Positions 9,301-10,762 of a stretch of 10,762 nucleotides of DNA are shown here, in pieces. Positions within the stretch are counted from its first letter, which is position 1, and each line of letters begins with the position of its first letter. The stretch lies in contig CALCWF010000168.1 in assembly GCA_937906355.1 (NCBI GenBank), forward strand, positions 1 through 10,762, given 5' to 3'. The translations under genes and the position numbers were made by a program. This DNA is from an uncultured Rickettsiales bacterium. Lineage in GTDB: Bacteria; Pseudomonadota; Alphaproteobacteria; Rickettsiales; Deianiraeaceae. The notes below the pieces were generated by a model. That model had not been told where the DNA came from and made no database searches. It was given only the letters and a program-made list of their open reading frames with translations.

Positions 9301-10762
9301 CAGCCGCTGTAAGGAAGCTGTTGATAGTCACCATTTGTGTCGAATCGGTGAACATAAGCGGACTAGCCTTGTAGCCGGAGTTGGAATAGTAGCTTCGGAT
9401 AAAAGTGCCAATCTTTGCTTGCAATTGCGTGGCTCGAATCTTTTTCTCTTTGACGATGATGATGACAAAATGAGGCTGATTGTCGCGATAGCGGAACAAC
9501 TGTGCTTCGGGGGGCAGCTCATCTGCAACATCTTCTCGGATAATTTCTTTCTTCCGAACTATGTTCTTTTGGGCGAGAATGGTACTATCTTGTTCGAGAA
9601 TCGTCTCATTTTCACCACTATTTGCGATATATCGCCCACCTTCACCCATTAGGTAGTCCAACTGTGCCTGAGCCAAGGGGACAATGCTGTCTTTTGCAGG
9701 ATAGTTCTTCACAATGCTTTGAAAAGTCTCGATGGCGGCATTCTTGTTGTCCATACGAGCGTATGAAAGACCTTCCCAATACTGGAATTTGCCCAACATG
9801 GGGTCGCCTGGATAAAGCTCTTTTGCATTAGCCACGGCTCTAATCACGTCATCATAGCGGTGTTTGCGATAGAAAGTGTAGACTTCTTCGTAATCATCAT
9901 GCACCAGCTGGCTTCGGTGGATGATTTCTTTGTAATAGTCTTCATCCAAGATAAGGTTGGAGAAATCGCTGTCGGGAAATCCCATCAGCACCATGTCGCG
10001 ATAGTAGTTTGAACTAGGTGTATTTCCTTGCTTGTCGTATATTTTGTACAGCATGAAAAATGCTTGCACAATCTCGTCTGTATAGGAGTATTCGTTTGCC
10101 AGTCTTAAATAGCATTCTAAAGCGCGAGGCGTGTTATTGATACCGTCGTAATAGATATAGCCCGCGTTCAATAGGCTGACGGCTATATCGGCGTGCATCG
10201 AATCAATCTGTTCCTGGCTTGTGGGGAGGTCTTTCAGATAATAGGCCACATCGTGCGGGTCGTTAGGATTTCCCAATCCGCCCTCTTTCTTTGTTTCTGT
10301 TGTATCTTTCACCTCTTCTACCACCTCATCCGACGTCGAGGTGGTGTCCATGTCCTGCATGAGCATATTCATGCCAAGCAGACCTTTTTTGGAGAGAAAC
10401 CAGAGGTCTTCTAACGCACGCATTCCCCAACGTTGGCGGAATGTCTCTTTGCCTTTTTGGACGGTATTGCTGTTATAGAAGTACCAGTCTCCCTTCAAAG
10501 TGTTTGTCTGCGCTTTGTTCTCATTGGCAATCTGTTCCAACAGTTCGCGCTCTTTTGCTTCTTCCTCTTCTTTCTTCAGTTTTTCAATTTTGTCGTTTAT
10601 CAGTTTCAGTTTGTCGGCTTCGGGCATTTTTGCCACGGCCATTAGGCTGTCGTTTCGCTCGATTACACGTGTATAGGATACCAATGATGTGAGGAGGTCG
10701 TAACGCGATTTAATGTTGGCATAATGCGGGTAGTCCGACTTGATGATGTGCATAGCCGTGTC
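6395..10762 (-). CDS. porW: PorW/SprE-like T9SS lipoprotein with a ~915-residue novel C-terminal extension (5' end outside window)
   Basis: The frame is open to the right edge (codons D-T-A precede the Met at 10753), so the true start, signal peptide and lipobox lie outside. Residue numbers here count from that Met. Residues 88-123 carry the WYFYN...G...F...WG.R.LED.W signature I associate with SprE/PorW, an outer-membrane-linked lipoprotein needed for type IX secretion and gliding. Residues 45-85 are a charged helix. Residues 187-268 and 284-367 look like TPR helices (GYIYYD...ALECYLRL; YWEGLSYARMDNKNAAIETF). Residues 425-535 match the family's C-terminal domain, ending AYKLFFDK, where homologues normally stop. 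Here the frame continues to TAA at 6395-6397. The extension contains beta-hairpin motifs (600-710), a coiled coil with an acidic run (725-836), Gln/Leu tracts (841-895, 1189-1236), a helical region between them (~900-1185), and a tandem repeat (1279-1400). The PorW assignment is by recall of family motifs; the extension is unassigned. Whether the fusion is native or an assembly artefact is open. Confidence 0.85.
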   Translation of the reverse strand, partial: DTAMHIIKSDYPHYANIKSRYDLLTSLVSYTRVIERNDSLMAVAKMPEADKLKLINDKIEKLKKEEEEAKERELLEQIANENKAQTNTLKGDWYFYNSNTVQKGKETFRQRWGMRALEDLWFLSKKGLLGMNMLMQDMDTTSTSDEVVEEVKDTTETKKEGGLGNPNDPHDVAYYLKDLPTSQEQIDSMHADIAVSLLNAGYIYYDGINNTPRALECYLRLANEYSYTDEIVQAFFMLYKIYDKQGNTPSSNYYRDMVLMGFPDSDFSNLILDEDYYKEIIHRSQLVHDDYEEVYTFYRKHRYDDVIRAVANAKELYPGDPMLGKFQYWEGLSYARMDNKNAAIETFQSIVKNYPAKDSIVPLAQAQLDYLMGEGGRYIANSGENETILEQDSTILAQKNIVRKKEIIREDVADELPPEAQLFRYRDNQPHFVIIIVKEKKIRATQLQAKIGTFIRSYYSNSGYKASPLMFTDSTQMVTINSFLTAAEAMTFYQHLHREESPLSEYAPEDYQVFAISKQNYTTLYNRKRVDAYKLFFDKDGNNLEYVPDDGNTDNVLKRKLKYKKSKFLFPSINCNFGLPKFNELNKEATNGVATALQDKSGVWYNHIVTEFNDNIGRFPDLVRKIEFEKDSHGNRRFLKIGFAPTVNNNIAFIDEYPDKVIVYFNKPNVTTNAFVTVDENGANPEPILSASGNIENCNFIVLSKKGKLLAVDDVSRLPQLIPHLAVVAVEQKVKSCMQEKANLECKRANLEQKISDITSQINDLKQKKKNEQEKEINIEDDDFDEEEESENFEEKEEELEKLKEKKQYFISICEESIRKQLKEIKSLLPELVKRQLELFMSNEQQLQKQPQQPQLQQQLLLQLQQLQQPQLQQQEQQLQLQQLQQLQQQLQQQPQLRLYCELLQRKITILAQIMTTLNMCDLFVQREINNSPILAPAKDKIITLMNLKQQFSQGNQQLDENILKSIMQACDTIGQQLDTSSDEFKEQCVIALTGVILPGDDDDINFNNENINIFMTALKNIAKNIESIESTAIEGVAINDANKDIATAKRHYNTVIAKLKTFSSSKKIDTSVAGGEVIQGNIYQFRDASDSFVYRKYGTYDYNEENVEDILEAEMNNYLNNQYDFSKMLNKEIEGIILREGNDSFFKKKFQISNNTNVGVLVSKVYDVFKNDFEKIIKCHYFDFGVLLSVKQLQQQLLQQLQQQDNMVNFNMAQQQLQQQEQQLQLQLQQQLQLQQQLARELAELCVYVFGLYNVGLLGGKEEKTINNIDDNKNTSSNIENNGSVCGNNKKIASAEEMKQNLDASRWVVDFCEERFVKKDRSIPSWLIGKYEECKKELIENNKNNSSVCGNNKKFASADEAEQNRAINRQQIMARYEECRKQGCSVSSWLSEAYKKAKENKKNSVEVRQKDKEKTGKGLLFSLYDEEKEREIKNTVTIDMNAVGAKQQIEQQKK
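6554..6919 (-). repeat. Two tandem 63/59-residue repeats near the C-terminus of the fusion protein
   Basis: Unit 1 starts NNGSVCGNNKKIASAEE (residue 1279) and unit 2 starts NNSSVCGNNKKFASADE (residue 1342), 189 nt later. Both continue to ..YEEC+K and a SWL..YKK/KYEE helix. At DNA level 6873-6912 and 6684-6723 match at 39 of 40 positions, and a second shared string (agccacgaag) recurs at 6780 and 6591 with the same 189-nt offset. The duplication is recent in part and preserves frame. Each unit reads as a short Asn/Cys linker plus amphipathic helices. Confidence 0.9.
7048..7187 (-). repeat. Coding microsatellite A (CTACAACAA-type), Gln/Leu tract
   Basis: A second run of CAA/CTA codons (residues ~1189-1236), interrupted by a short unique segment encoding DNMVNFNMA (residues 1203-1211). 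It shares the peptide LQQQEQQLQLQ and 34 identical nucleotides with tract B, which suggests the two tracts derive from one duplicated module rather than independent expansion. Confidence 0.9.
8071..8232 (-). repeat. Coding microsatellite B (CTACAACAA-type), Gln/Leu tract
   Basis: On the minus strand this is a run of CAA, CTA and a few CCA/GAA codons giving QLQQ/QPQLQQQ repeats (residues ~841-895). Units are multiples of 3 nt, so length change would preserve the frame. Because the repeat lacks stops in several frames, it produces spurious open frames rich in Val, Cys/Ser or Asn/Tyr. A 34-nt stretch (8116-8149) is identical to one in the other tract (7078-7111). Confidence 0.9.
8246..8581 (-). 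other. Coiled-coil segment with acidic run in the extension
   Basis: Residues 725-836 of the fusion show heptad-like spacing of Leu/Ile/Val (EQKVKSCMQEKANLECKRAN, then LEQKISDITSQINDLKQ). A strongly acidic stretch follows (DDDFDEEEESENFEEKEEE, near 778-796), then a second amphipathic helix up to the first Gln/Leu tract. This suggests an oligomerising or extended rod. The call is from composition and spacing by eye. Confidence 0.65.
9146..10762 (-). other. PorW/SprE-homologous segment of the fusion gene
   Basis: This part is visibly richer in G+C than the rest (31 of 60 bases at 10381-10440 and 23 of 60 at 9841-9900, against 11 of 60 at 7681-7740). It encodes all the recognisable PorW/SprE features: the WYFYN and LEDLW signature, two TPR-like blocks, a PDSDFSNLILDEDYYK motif (residues 260-275) typical of the family, and the terminal domain HFVIIIVKEKK...YQVFAISKQNYTTLYNRK. 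In the family this lipoprotein is thought to connect outer-membrane and periplasmic parts of the type IX machine. The left boundary is placed just after FFDK (residue 536) and is good to about 5-10 codons. Confidence 0.75.

Overview
The window looks like a piece of an AT-rich Bacteroidota genome, probably Bacteroidales. The basis is one segment, at the right-hand end on the minus strand, that reads as the type IX secretion / gliding-motility lipoprotein family PorW/SprE. The standard bacterial code fits: there are no recoded stops and no introns. A host-associated, uncultured lineage is plausible from the AT richness and the huge repetitive proteins, but that is inference.

All supported genes are on the minus strand, and almost the whole window is coding. 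Reading right to left: (1) 10762-6395 is one continuous reading frame whose 5' end lies outside the window. Its first ~535 visible residues are PorW/SprE-like. At about the point where PorW proteins normally end (around 9146) the frame does not stop; it continues for ~915 residues of unrelated, more AT-rich sequence containing beta-hairpin-like motifs, a charged coiled coil, two Gln/Leu tracts encoded by a CTACAACAA-type microsatellite, and two tandem 63/59-residue repeats. (2) A 56-bp intergenic gap (6339-6394) holds a small hairpin over the likely ribosome-binding site and a weak promoter candidate. (3) From ATG at 6338 to the left edge runs a giant open frame of at least 2112 codons without a stop. 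It encodes a beta-rich modular protein I cannot assign to a family, with its C-terminus outside the window.

The most interesting point is that the foreign extension of the PorW-like protein and the giant downstream protein appear to share sequence motifs (IEFxKDG-type hairpins, a 'FDKxGNxL' motif, 'KxGKLLxV' motifs, and Trp-containing strands). The two may therefore belong to one locus-specific system: a secretion-associated lipoprotein carrying an adaptor-like tail, followed by a very large protein built from related modules. Function is unknown.

I saw no tRNA, rRNA, CRISPR array, insertion sequence or plus-strand gene. Plus-strand open frames all lie opposite these two minus-strand genes and have low-complexity or implausible products.
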